DNA from: JBBIPA01 sp963775935
GTDB lineage: Bacteria; Chloroflexota; Dehalococcoidia; GIF9; UBA5629
Direction: 5' to 3'
Length of the DNA stretch: 64,000 bases
NCBI GenBank assembly: GCA_963775935.1
Contig: CAVZKR010000006.1
Span: forward strand, 153,391-217,390
Shown here: in pieces, positions 36,884-46,351 of the stretch
Numbering within the stretch: position 1 is the stretch's first letter
How the letters are laid out: every line of letters begins with the position of its first letter
Program-made: the position numbers and the translations under genes
The notes under the pieces: generated by a model
Told to the model about the DNA's origin: nothing
The model's database searches: none
The model's input: the letters and a program-made list of their open reading frames with translations, nothing else

Positions 36884-39076
36884 TTATGCGGTAGTCCAAG
36901 ATCGGATTAAACCTTCCAGCTCAAACTCCTCCGCAATCTTTATCCGCTGCTGCTTAGCGAACTGTTTTGCTTCGGGACTAATCTGTGGAATTCCTATAAA
37001 TACTTTATTACGAATTCCAGAATCAAATGCTTCGGCATCGAACTGCGACACCTTGTCTATACCCACGACCTGTCCCCTGTCAGCATTGACCACAGCTACT
37101 GCAATGGCTGGCTTTACAATCAAATCATCGCGCTGCGCAAAGATATCGAATGTATGGTCAGCCCCAGATTTTCCAGGAACAATCGCCTTCTCATAAACTT
37201 CGTAACCTCTATTTCGTAAGAAAGCCGCTATTTGAGAACGGGGACCTGAAGAAGTGCCAACTTGACCCAAATAATGAGCTGCTGCTCTAGTAAGCATTGA
37301 GGGTGAAGCCCGTTTCTGAGCACTAAGGAACGCAACCAGTGATGCCGGGTCATTGGCTTCAAATACTCCTATTTTTTGTCTCTCAGCAAACTTCGCCGCT
37401 TCCTTACTCAGTTTTGGTATAACGATAACCACCTTGTAGTTTAGCCCCATATCATAGGCTTTTGTATCGAATTCAAACAATTCTGTAAGTCCGACCTCTT
37501 TTTCACCCCTTATGGCAATAAGCACACCAACACCGAGATGAAACTTTGCCAATCCATCGTCCCTGCTAGCTAATACATCAATCGTATGAAGAGCACCAGA
37601 ACTGCCATGCACTTTGGCTAACTCCTCGACCTGATAACCTTGAAGTCTTAAAAAATCAACGAGCTGCGCCTTTGGTTTAAGTTGAAACTCAAGCCAATCT
37701 TTTCTATCAGGGCTCAAGATGTATGAGTACAGTTGGACTTCCTGCAGCTCTTCAAAGTTCCAAATTTTCCCAGTTTTAAGATTGCGCCATTTGATTACCG
37801 GTGCTGGGGATACTTCATTGCAATCCATACATCTATACCTAATTCCGATATTGCGGTAATCCGTACCGAGGAGCTTAAGTTCTTTATTACACTTGGGACA
37901 CATATACTTGTGATCAGTTTTATAATCCTGCTCCATTCCCACATTACCGCAGGAAAAATGTTCAATTAATTGTCCTCTAATCAAATTGCCGGATCCACAA
38001 TTAGGACACCGCTCCACCGGTACCAATTGAAAAGCACCATCAGGATCAATGTGTACTTTCTCGAACGGAATTTTATTCAGTACATTTTCTTTAGACAGAG
38101 CCTCTAGAAGAAATCTGGTTTCCTGTCCAGTACCACCAATAAGCCTATCGACTTCGGGATAAGCAAAACCACCCTCTGCAGAAGTATCAATTGCAGGATG
38201 AATCTCAGTGAATCTCCCGCTCACAAGAGCATCAACCAGCTTGGCCATTTTAGCATCCGTCCATACTTCAAGAGAATACCCTCCAGCCTCAGACGGAACC
38301 GGAGCTGCAACAGCGTCCAATTTCATCACCTTTGTTTCTTCCAAAGTAGTAACGCGTGTAGTGGGTACTTCAATAGGTAGTACCTTCCGAATAGGTATCT
38401 CACTGTCCGAAGTTCTATCTAACTTCACAACTGAAACCTCTGGTAGTGACATAACTGGCGTACCTTCTACATCAGTAGGTTTTATTATTATTGGCACATC
38501 AGGTTCAATAGTTTCTCCTATTTTTGCCGTTGAACCATTCTGCGCAGGAGAAACTATTTTAGTTTGTATTTCGATAGGTTTCTCCACTTGCTTCGCCTTT
38601 AACAGATCAGCTGGTCTCTCTAATCTTGTAAACGGAACCTCAGTAGACGGAATCTGTGACATAGCTTCAACCTCGGTAATCTTAGCTATCTTAGACAACC
38701 TCCCCTTTTCCTCCGGGCTAGCTCTCCTCATAATGGACTTAATTTGAGCTACCAGTTCGCGCGGGCTCACTGGCTTTTTTAAATATATATCAAACCCAAG
38801 CTCATCTATCTTAGCCCACACATCTTCTGATGGTTCAGTACCTAAAAGAATTATCGGAACCTGCGAATATTGCCGTATTTTTTGGCATGCTCGGTAGCCA
38901 TCAATATCAGCAAGCTCTTCATCGATAATAATAGTACCGAAACCGTCTTTATCGACTAGGAGTAAACCATCCAGAGCATCTGAAACATCAGCAACTTGAA
39001 ACCCACTCCCAACGAGTACTTCAAGATTCTTCCTCTTGAGAATTGGATCGTTTGACATTACGAGAACTCTAGTCAT
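36884..39076 (-). CDS. Receiver-TackOD1 protein with two nuclease-fold-like repeats
   Basis: A 730-residue protein from ATG 39076 (a GTG at 39091 is also in frame). In the longer numbering, residues 6-122 are a receiver domain with phospho-acceptor Asp57 (TIIIDEEL) and Lys in YLKKP; the usual acidic pair is reduced (VMSNDP). Residues 125-280 are a Pro/Val/Thr-rich linker. Residues 300-455 match TackOD1: RCPNCGSGN, HFSCGNVG, YMCPKCNKEL and YRCMDCNE. Two related C-terminal units (470-580, 617-725; HTIDVLASRDD, HTFDIFAQRDD) resemble Mrr-like nuclease folds but lack a clear catalytic (E/Q)xK. It lies downstream of a kinase/regulator pair. Confidence 0.8.
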   Translation of the reverse strand: MTRVLVMSNDPILKRKNLEVLVGSGFQVADVSDALDGLLLVDKDGFGTIIIDEELADIDGYRACQKIRQYSQVPIILLGTEPSEDVWAKIDELGFDIYLKKPVSPRELVAQIKSIMRRASPEEKGRLSKIAKITEVEAMSQIPSTEVPFTRLERPADLLKAKQVEKPIEIQTKIVSPAQNGSTAKIGETIEPDVPIIIKPTDVEGTPVMSLPEVSVVKLDRTSDSEIPIRKVLPIEVPTTRVTTLEETKVMKLDAVAAPVPSEAGGYSLEVWTDAKMAKLVDALVSGRFTEIHPAIDTSAEGGFAYPEVDRLIGGTGQETRFLLEALSKENVLNKIPFEKVHIDPDGAFQLVPVERCPNCGSGNLIRGQLIEHFSCGNVGMEQDYKTDHKYMCPKCNKELKLLGTDYRNIGIRYRCMDCNEVSPAPVIKWRNLKTGKIWNFEELQEVQLYSYILSPDRKDWLEFQLKPKAQLVDFLRLQGYQVEELAKVHGSSGALHTIDVLASRDDGLAKFHLGVGVLIAIRGEKEVGLTELFEFDTKAYDMGLNYKVVIVIPKLSKEAAKFAERQKIGVFEANDPASLVAFLSAQKRASPSMLTRAAAHYLGQVGTSSGPRSQIAAFLRNRGYEVYEKAIVPGKSGADHTFDIFAQRDDLIVKPAIAVAVVNADRGQVVGIDKVSQFDAEAFDSGIRNKVFIGIPQISPEAKQFAKQQRIKIAEEFELEGLIRSWTTA

Positions 39077-39187
39077 GCTTTTACTTCTCACCCTTTTTTG
39101 ACTTCAGTGTAACAGGAGAGGGTAAAAATACTAGTAAACTAAAGGTAAATAGGGGGTAAAGATTTGGTAAATATTTAGTAAATATTT

Positions 39188-39883
39188 TCAGGCGTGTGGT
39201 TTGACGAATTTGTAGCCTACCCCTCGTTCACTGATAAGTAGCTGTGGATGAGCTGAATCTTCTTCCAATTTATCACGAAGCCGTTGAATATAGACTTTGA
39301 GATATTCAGAGGAATCAGTATACTCCTCACCCCAGACTTTTGTTAATAAAGCATGGTGAGTAAGCACCTTACCTTCATTCCTTACCAAGCACTGAAGAAG
39401 ATTGAATTCAGTCGGGGTAAGTTTTATCTTTTTACCTTTCTTAGTTACTGTTCGTGAAGAAAAATCGATAGATAAATTGGGTAATACGATAGGCTTTTCT
39501 GCTTCTTTGAGTTCAGGAATATGGCTCCGACGGAGAACGGCACGTACACGAGCTAGGAGCTCCATATGGCTGAATGGTTTCACAATATAGTCATCAGCTC
39601 CCAATTCCAATCCCCTTACTTTATCAATCTCGTCACCTCTGACTGTTAAAATAATAATAGGCACATCTGAAAAGTCGCGGACTCCTTTTAGTACTTTGAA
39701 GCCATCTATATCAGGCAAGCCAAGGTCAAGAATAACTACATCAGGAGACTCCTCTTCCGTCAAGGTAATGCCTTGAGTCCCTTCACCCGAAATCAATACT
39801 TCCGATCCAGGCCAATGCAACTCAAAAATAAGAGTAATCGCTTCCTGAATTTCCTTATTGTCTTCTACTAATAAAACCTTCAT
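39188..39883 (-). CDS. OmpR/PhoB-family response regulator
   Basis: A 231-residue regulator: receiver domain 1-120 with Asp pair EDN, phospho-acceptor in VILDLGLPDIDGF and Lys in VKPFSH, then a winged-helix DNA-binding domain (LTPTEFNLLQCLVRNEGKVL, RLRDKLEEDSAHPQLL, GVGYKF). It resembles KdpE. It is 12 bp after the kinase gene and should be its partner. Confidence 0.93.
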   Translation of the reverse strand: MKVLLVEDNKEIQEAITLIFELHWPGSEVLISGEGTQGITLTEEESPDVVILDLGLPDIDGFKVLKGVRDFSDVPIIILTVRGDEIDKVRGLELGADDYIVKPFSHMELLARVRAVLRRSHIPELKEAEKPIVLPNLSIDFSSRTVTKKGKKIKLTPTEFNLLQCLVRNEGKVLTHHALLTKVWGEEYTDSSEYLKVYIQRLRDKLEEDSAHPQLLISERGVGYKFVKPHA

Positions 39884-39895
39884 AATATTATCCTT

Positions 39896-41158
39896 TTATT
39901 TGAAGTACCTTACTTTTCTTTCAGATAAAGGCAAAGAGAAAATGAAGGTACTACCTTCCTCCACCTCGCTATCGATCCAAATTCTACCTCCATGAAGCTC
40001 TACTAATTGTTTCGTAATAAACAGACCCAACCCTAATCCATTATAGCGTCGTCTGTCCGCAGGAATACGATAATATGGACGAAAAAGTTTCTGCTGTTCA
40101 TCTTTAGAGATACCAGGACCTGTATCCTTTATTTCAACAACAAGGTCAGAATCATGCTTTTTAGCCTTGACCCTGATTTGTCCCCCTTGTGGAGAAAATT
40201 TAATAGCATTCGATAAAAGATTGTTTAGAATCTGCTCAAGGCGCTGCTTGTCAGCTTCAATAAAAATAGATGGGGGAACTTCGGTAACCAAAGATTGACT
40301 TTTAGCCTCCGCTACAGGAGTAAGTTCCTGAACAACTTGCAGAAGCAAATCAGAGAAATCTAGGACTTTCAGTTTGACGTGGAATTGATTAGCTTTAGTC
40401 CGAGAAATATCTAATAGCTCAACAAGTCGATTTTGGAGACTCGAGGCACTATGAAATATATTCCGAATAAGCCTCGGCTGTGAACCCTTTGGCTCTTTTT
40501 CGATTTCTTCAGCTAACAATCCAGCGGAGGCAATAAGTGCAGTTAAAGGTGTCTGCAATTCATGGCTTAAGGTATTGATCAATTCCTGCTTTTCACCCAA
40601 TTCCACAACCTGTGCAGTACTTACTTGATTCCTGCGATGCACGTCAAATATCTTGCCAATTAAAGAAGCGATAAAAACAGCGACAATTGAAAATAATTTG
40701 AATTCGTGCTCACCAAATCGATTGGGCGTATCACTGCATAATCCCATTACTCCTAAAGCGTCTCCCTTCCATTGCAACGGAATAGCAGCTAAAGAACGAA
40801 TTCCCGGCATACCAGAAATAATAAATCCCTCATGAAGAGTAACAGTTACATCCGAGCAAACCCAGGGTTCCTTCTTCAATATCACTTCACTAATCGGATC
40901 CTTCCCTAGTTTCATGAAGTTCATTTTCTCGGTCATCTCCTCAGTAAAGCCTTGAGAAACTATCAGTTTCAATTCTCCCCGATCAGCATCAAAGAATTGA
41001 ATCCAACACGCCTGAATAGCTAGCCAAGAAGTTAGTTCATCAACAATGTGTTCAATGGCTCTTTGTGGTTCGCTACGGCAGGAATAAAGATGACCTATGC
41101 GCACCAATAAATCAAGATATAAATTATTTCGAACAGGATGTTCACCTGACCTTGTCAT
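39896..41158 (-). CDS. GAF-domain sensor histidine kinase
   Basis: A 420-residue kinase with no membrane segment. A GAF domain (about 20-170) precedes a short coiled link, HisKA (LSHELQTPLTALIASAG with the phospho-His) and HATPase_c (NNLLSNAIKFSPQGG, DTGPGISKDEQQKLF, GLGLGLFITKQL). A cytoplasmic signal is expected; its nature cannot be read. It is the first gene of the minus-strand signalling operon that runs down to 36884. Confidence 0.93.
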   Translation of the reverse strand: MTRSGEHPVRNNLYLDLLVRIGHLYSCRSEPQRAIEHIVDELTSWLAIQACWIQFFDADRGELKLIVSQGFTEEMTEKMNFMKLGKDPISEVILKKEPWVCSDVTVTLHEGFIISGMPGIRSLAAIPLQWKGDALGVMGLCSDTPNRFGEHEFKLFSIVAVFIASLIGKIFDVHRRNQVSTAQVVELGEKQELINTLSHELQTPLTALIASAGLLAEEIEKEPKGSQPRLIRNIFHSASSLQNRLVELLDISRTKANQFHVKLKVLDFSDLLLQVVQELTPVAEAKSQSLVTEVPPSIFIEADKQRLEQILNNLLSNAIKFSPQGGQIRVKAKKHDSDLVVEIKDTGPGISKDEQQKLFRPYYRIPADRRRYNGLGLGLFITKQLVELHGGRIWIDSEVEEGSTFIFSLPLSERKVRYFK

Positions 41159-41294
41159 TCAACTCCCATTATAATTACTGACTCAACCTAACGCAATGGA
41201 GGATAGAATTAATAGAAGTCATCCGAGCAATAAAAACTCACACATTATGAATTGCTAATATTATGTGGTTGACATATACAGCGGTTACTACTAT

Positions 41295-42600
41295 CTAATA
41301 TGTGGCAAAACTAGGCAAGAATGTAGCAACTATTGGGAAAAACATAAGGATGATAATACAAATGACTTCGGCAGCGAGAAACGGAAATATCCCCCTGAAG
41401 ATAACCTCTAGTGGGACACCTTCGGCAATACCATTAATGACATAGACATTTATACCAACAGGCGGTGTAATGACCCCCATTTCAACGACTAGTACAACAA
41501 TAACACCAAACCATATAGGATCAAATCCCAGAGCTATAACCGCTGGATAAAATATGGGAATTGTAAGTGTAATCATGGCGAGAGAATCCATAAAGCAACC
41601 GCCGATTAAATAGAGAAAAAGAATAACACCCATAATAGCCAGTGGTGGTAAGGGTAGACTTGTTGACCACTCGGATAGCACTAGAGGTATTCTCGCAATT
41701 GCCATGAAATGACCGAATACCATGGCTCCTGCAAGTATGACCATTATCATACAGGTTATCTTTACTGAATCAATAACCGCTTCCCAAAACGCCTGAAAAG
41801 TTATCTGCCTTCTTGCTATGCCGATAAGAAGCGTGGCAGCACAGCCTGCAGCCTGCAGCCTGTGTTGGGCTGAACCAACCGAGAAAAAGCCCAAGAATAA
41901 CTATTAAGAACAAAACTAATGTTTCAATAGCTCCAGCAACTCCTTCAAGTTTTTCTTTCCATGTAGTAGGCCCCCCGGCGGGAGCAACTTTTGGATCTTT
42001 CCAGCACCAGAGTAAGACCACAATACACATCAATCCAGCAAGCAAAATACCAGGTAAAACACCCGAGATGAACAGCTTTCCAATAGATTGCTCTGTCATT
42101 ATCCCGTAGACAATGAAAATAGTGCTTGGTGGAATTAATATACCTAAACTGCCTGCTGCAGCCACACATCCTGTCGCTAGTGAATCATCATAACCATATT
42201 GCTTCATCTCCGGTAAAGCCACTTTGCCCATAGCGGCGGCAGTAGCATTTGTGGAACCACATATTGCAGCAAAACCAGCACATCCAGCAATCGTTGCCAT
42301 GGCTAGACCACCTGGCAATCTTCCCAAAACTATATAGCCCGCTTTGTATAATCTACTACTAATGCCCGAGGCAAAAGCAATAGCTCCCATAAACACGAAC
42401 ATCGGAATCACCGTAAGCCCGTACGACGTAAAAGTTTCATAGAAATCTCTTGCAATCATACTCAGTGCCGATGTCGGAGACATTAAAAACGCGGCACCGA
42501 CAATGCCAACAAATGCCATTGACATACCTACAGGCATACGGATAATAAAGAAAACAATCAAAACGATAATACCGCTAATGCCTATAGTGGTTGGACTCAT
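41295..42600 (-). pseudogene. dctM: TRAP large permease (DctM), third system, frameshifted by a 7-bp repeat
   Basis: Two frames join into a normal DctM: 42600 to about 41842 (MSPTTIGISG, AGFAAICGSTNATAAAMG, GILIPPSTIF, GWFSPTQ) and from there to 41295 (LLIGIARRQITFQ, GGCFMDSLAMITLT, GVITPPVGINVYV). At the join CAGCCTG stands three times (41842-41862). With two copies the frame is restored and the protein has 432 residues, reading SPTQAAGCAATLL. It could be a phase-variable gene, a fresh mutation or an assembly error. The start overlaps dctQ by 4 nt. Confidence 0.85.
41842..41862. repeat. Three tandem copies of CAGCCTG inside dctM
   Basis: A 7-bp unit repeated three times without mismatch. 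Because 7 is not a multiple of 3, gain or loss of a unit switches the dctM frame. Confidence 0.9.
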
Positions 42601-43082
42601 TTTCTTGCTCCGGTTAATACTTGAAGAAGCTGAATCAATACAACCAGAAACATTGGAATACAACAAAGTGCGATGGCATAAACGAAAGGATAAAACGGTA
42701 TCCGCTCAGTCATAGATACTTCACCTGTTGACTGGAGGATAATGCCAAAATCAACGCTTCTCCATGCTAGTACCGCCCATAAAGCCAAAAGGCAAATGTG
42801 AACAAAAATAGCGAGCACTCTTTGGATTTTTTGGGGTAGATATTGAACAATAAACTCCACCTCAATGTGTCCATGAAAATACTGAGTTTGAGCGATGGCA
42901 AAAGCAATCACTACCACCCCAAGAAAACCAACATATTCTATGCCACCAGGTAAAGGAAATTTAAATACTTTGTTCCCGATTATGTCAAGCACTATCAGAA
43001 GTGCCATAACCACCAATCCAACACCAGCTATTAGATTAAGAAAATGACTAAAACGACTGACAAACTTTTCAAAATTGTTCAT
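42597..43082 (-). CDS. dctQ: TRAP transporter small permease (DctQ family), third system
   Basis: A 161-residue protein with four hydrophobic segments. Blocks such as FPLPGGIEYVGFLGVVVIAF and FHGHIEVEFIVQYLP are typical of DctQ. It lies between dctP and the broken dctM; its stop overlaps the dctM start (ATGA). Confidence 0.87.
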   Translation of the reverse strand: MNNFEKFVSRFSHFLNLIAGVGLVVMALLIVLDIIGNKVFKFPLPGGIEYVGFLGVVVIAFAIAQTQYFHGHIEVEFIVQYLPQKIQRVLAIFVHICLLALWAVLAWRSVDFGIILQSTGEVSMTERIPFYPFVYAIALCCIPMFLVVLIQLLQVLTGARK

Positions 43083-43112
43083 TTTGCTTGTTATTGTTTC
43101 CTATAATTATAT

Positions 43113-43157
43113 TTTGGGAGTGCCTCGAGATATGTTGTACTCTATAGCACCCCCAAA
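43113..43157 (-). promoter_or_regulatory. Hairpin between dctP and dctQ, third system
   Basis: TTTGGG-a-GTGC pairs with GCAC-c-CCCAAA around a loop of about 23 nt. It is the third hairpin at this operon position in the window, with a sequence unrelated to the others. Confidence 0.55.
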
Positions 43158-43185
43158 GTCCACCTACCCAGTTCGAGTGGCATGA

Positions 43186-44274
43186 CTACTTGGGCTGCAG
43201 ATTCTTATCAACCCAATCCACGCAATCTTTAAGACTTGGTGACTTACCACTCCAGTATTTAACTCGCTCTACCAAATACTTCTCATACTCTGCTGCCGGT
43301 AATCCCTTGCCAGCTTTCTCTTTCATATTCGCATCAATCAATGGACTCACTGCAGCTACCCACTTTGCCATTTCAGCAGGCGAGAGTTCTATTACTTTTT
43401 TCCCTTGGAAAGTTGAGTAATAGTCAAGTGCTGCTTTGTCATAATAAACCCAGACTTTAGCATATTTTTCAATCCACTCTTCGCTGAGCTTATTAAAGAT
43501 GTTTTTTATATTATCGGGTAAGCCATCCCACTTGGCTTTATTCATGACTACGAAGAAGTCGGTAGTATTGCCTATTTTGTAGCAATTTGTCACAAAATTC
43601 ACTACTTCGGCTTGCTTATAACCTTTTAATACTTCAGGTGGAGCAAAACTGCCATCTACTGTAGATTTTGACATAAGCTCATAAGCTTCTCCTTGTGCTG
43701 CAGCGTATCCCTTAGCTCCAAGAGCTTCCACAATCACTTTCCCAATCCCTGTCACCCTTATCACCATGCCTTTTATATCATCCAATGTATTCACAGCCTT
43801 TTTAGTACTGAACAGATAACAGGGACCATGAGCATGGAAAAAAAGCACATGAGTATCGTCAAATTCCTTGGGTTTGAACTTACTATAGAAATCGTTAGCT
43901 ATGTGCGTAGCCACCCATCCATTAGGATACTCGTGTGGCAAATCAATACCCTCGCTAGCTGGAAAACGACCGACACTATATGCCAGAGCTGACATGCCTA
44001 TATCTGATATGCCTGTCACTACTCCATCATAAACCTTTGTGGCTGGTGTTAACGTCCCACCAGGATAATGAGTAATCTCTATGGCTCCTTTAGTCTGAGT
44101 TTTTATTTCATCACAGAATTGTTGTGCCAGAACAGAATTCAGATGTGTTGGTGGCCAGAAATTACTAAAGGTCATTTTTATGGTCTGAGTTGGTGCTGGT
44201 GCAGCACAGGCACCTAAGACTGGTAAAACCATTAATACAACGACTACGAAAACAAATAAAAATCCCTTTTTCAT
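43186..44274 (-). CDS. dctP: TRAP transporter solute-binding lipoprotein (DctP family), third system
   Basis: A 362-residue DctP protein. The signal peptide ends in lipobox LGAC and is followed by a short AAPAPTQ link. LDDIKGMVIRVTG carries the conserved carboxylate-binding Arg. IEITHYPGGTLTP, VDGSFAPPEVLKGY and LPDNIKNIFNKLS are typical family parts. The substrate is probably an organic acid. A GGGGGG stretch serves as ribosome site. Confidence 0.92.
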   Translation of the reverse strand: MKKGFLFVFVVVVLMVLPVLGACAAPAPTQTIKMTFSNFWPPTHLNSVLAQQFCDEIKTQTKGAIEITHYPGGTLTPATKVYDGVVTGISDIGMSALAYSVGRFPASEGIDLPHEYPNGWVATHIANDFYSKFKPKEFDDTHVLFFHAHGPCYLFSTKKAVNTLDDIKGMVIRVTGIGKVIVEALGAKGYAAAQGEAYELMSKSTVDGSFAPPEVLKGYKQAEVVNFVTNCYKIGNTTDFFVVMNKAKWDGLPDNIKNIFNKLSEEWIEKYAKVWVYYDKAALDYYSTFQGKKVIELSPAEMAKWVAAVSPLIDANMKEKAGKGLPAAEYEKYLVERVKYWSGKSPSLKDCVDWVDKNLQPK

Positions 44275-44582
44275 TTACCCCCCCTTTTTATATTTGCCTT
44301 ATACCAAAAATAAACCGATTCAAATTTTATTTAAATACTACCACCTCCTTTATCCAGCAAGTTGAGATTTCATTAATATCAGTTCTTTTCTGATAAGAAA
44401 TACCACACTGCACAACAAAACAAACCACCATTAAAGAGAATACCTATTGCATTAAAAGAGGTTCTTAGTAGTCTGAAAGAATTCTAAAGTAGAAAACTCT
44501 CCTTGTCAATAGCTCAGAAAAACCATAACTTATTTCGCAAGAACAAAACTACTAATACAAGACCCTAAGTGCTATGTAGAGA
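44275..44582 (-). other. Leader and promoter region of the third dctP
   Basis: No gene was seen. The 200-nt leader contains AAGGAGGTGG about 70 nt before dctP, followed within a few codons by a stop (frame GTG GTA GTA TTT AAA TAA). This is the same strong-SD/short-frame layout as in the first TRAP operon. Confidence 0.5.
44481..44509 (-). promoter_or_regulatory. Strong sigma-70 promoter for the third TRAP operon
   Basis: On the minus strand: TTGACA (44509-44504), 17-bp spacer, TAGAAT (44486-44481). It gives a leader of about 200 nt before dctP. Confidence 0.7.
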
Positions 44583-46145
44583 TTACAACACAGTTGAATG
44601 ACCACAGTACTTCTCACGTAATTTAGGTTTCTCTAATTTGCCGGTAGGACTTCGGGGCACTTTATCAAAGACAACAATCCTAGGTCTTTTATATCGTGGC
44701 AATTGCTGCTCACAAAAACTCAGTATCTCCTCTTTTGTCAGCGTCACTCCTGGTTTTAGGTCCACCACTGCTGCTACCACCTCACCCAGTCTTTCATCAG
44801 GAATGCCTATCACCGCAACATCGTAGACTTTAGGATGATGATGTATAGCTTCTTCCACCTCCACAGGATACACATTCTCACCACCGCAGATCACTACATC
44901 TTTCTTCCTGTCAACCAGATAGACAAACCCATCCTCATCCATTTTCGCCATGTCACCGGTATATAACCAGCCATCTTTTATTGTTTGAGCTGTTAGCTTG
45001 TGATTTTTGTAATACTCCTTCATAACCCCATCACCTTTAACTGCCAATTCACCAATAGCGCCTCTAACTACATCATCACCCTTGTCACTAACAACACGAA
45101 GCTGCCAACCAAAACCAGCTTTACCGATAGAATCGATCTTCTGTCTGTTCTGCAAACCAAGATGAACGCATCCAGGACCTGTAGCCTCACTGAGCCCATA
45201 ATTATTGTCATATTGCATGTCAGGGAAATATTTTCTCCAGCGCAAGACGAGACTAGGCGGCACTGGCTGGGCTCCAATATGCATGAGACGCCATGAACTT
45301 AAATCATAGTCTTCCTTTTTCAACTCACCTCTATCCAGTGCCGAGAGAATATCATGCGCCCACGGTACCAACAACCACACAATAGTCCCCTTCTCTTTAT
45401 GCACTGCCTCAAATATAATCTGTGGCGTAACTTTCTTCAATAACGTTGCTCGACTACCCGCAAGTAAACTCCCAAACCAGTGCATTTTTGCCCCAGCATG
45501 GTAGAGAGGTGGAATGAGTATGAAATTATCTTCCCTGGTCTGATAGTGGTGAGCTTGTTCAGCAATGGCAGCCCACTCCATATTCTTGTGAGTTAACAGA
45601 ATTGGTTTAGGAGCACCGGTAGTTCCTGAAGTAAAGTAGAGTCCACATTCATCTGACTCTCTTACTAACACAGGAACAGCTTCGGGTAATCCTCCTCCTA
45701 TCAGCTCTTCAAGACTGCTCCATCCTGCTGGGACAGTCGCACCCGCAATATAATACTCTTTGATAGTTCGTAACTCAGACTTTACTTTCTCGACTCTTTC
45801 TATAAACTCCTCATCCATAATCATTATCTTGGCTTCACTTATATCCGCACAGTATTTTATGTCATCAGACATAAATCTAAAGTTGAGGGGAACAACCCAT
45901 GCTCCCGTTCTGATAATACCAAAATAGGTCTCAAGCCAATTAACAGAGTTCCTCATGAGCTGAATTACTTTATCACCCTTCTTAATGCCTTGAGTACGCA
46001 AAGCATTGGCTATGCAATTTGCTCGCTCATGAAACTCATGCCAGCTTATTTCCGTGCGCTGTCCACCATCTGAGGTAATTTCGATCAACGCTGTGTCATT
46101 CGGAAACATATAGGCATTCTTAGCTAACATTTCTGATATTATCAT
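44583..46145 (-). CDS. Acyl-CoA synthetase (AMP-forming)
   Basis: A 520-residue member of the adenylate-forming family, from ATG 46145 (GGAG 8 nt upstream; GTG 46154 is in frame). Motifs: YFTSGTTGAPKPILLTH (P-loop-like A3), NNYGLSEATGPG (A5), GWLYTGDMAKMDEDGFVYL (A7), DRKKDVVICGGENVYP (A8) and the catalytic Lys in PRSPTGKLEKPKL (A10). It activates a carboxylic acid to its CoA thioester using ATP; the acid is unknown. Located after the third TRAP operon, it may act on the imported acid. Confidence 0.93.
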   Translation of the reverse strand: MIISEMLAKNAYMFPNDTALIEITSDGGQRTEISWHEFHERANCIANALRTQGIKKGDKVIQLMRNSVNWLETYFGIIRTGAWVVPLNFRFMSDDIKYCADISEAKIMIMDEEFIERVEKVKSELRTIKEYYIAGATVPAGWSSLEELIGGGLPEAVPVLVRESDECGLYFTSGTTGAPKPILLTHKNMEWAAIAEQAHHYQTREDNFILIPPLYHAGAKMHWFGSLLAGSRATLLKKVTPQIIFEAVHKEKGTIVWLLVPWAHDILSALDRGELKKEDYDLSSWRLMHIGAQPVPPSLVLRWRKYFPDMQYDNNYGLSEATGPGCVHLGLQNRQKIDSIGKAGFGWQLRVVSDKGDDVVRGAIGELAVKGDGVMKEYYKNHKLTAQTIKDGWLYTGDMAKMDEDGFVYLVDRKKDVVICGGENVYPVEVEEAIHHHPKVYDVAVIGIPDERLGEVVAAVVDLKPGVTLTKEEILSFCEQQLPRYKRPRIVVFDKVPRSPTGKLEKPKLREKYCGHSTVL

Positions 46146-46351
46146 TATTTTCACTCCGCTAATTATCTATCAATAGAACCTTTAGAATACCACTTTTAAG
46201 GCATCTTGTGCTACGTGCGTTATATTGTATATGCCTTCTAAAGTCGATCCTATACCTGGAACAGAAAGACTTGTATTGATAGTGTAGCGAAGATTGTGAT
46301 AAAAACAAGAGGAATATATCCCTGGAATATCTGGCTTAATTAGTTTAAGCT

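Noticed and set aside
38208..38747. Plus-strand 179-codon Ser/Thr-rich frame
   Set aside because: It is antisense to the linker and receiver part of the TackOD1 protein and has no recognisable domain.
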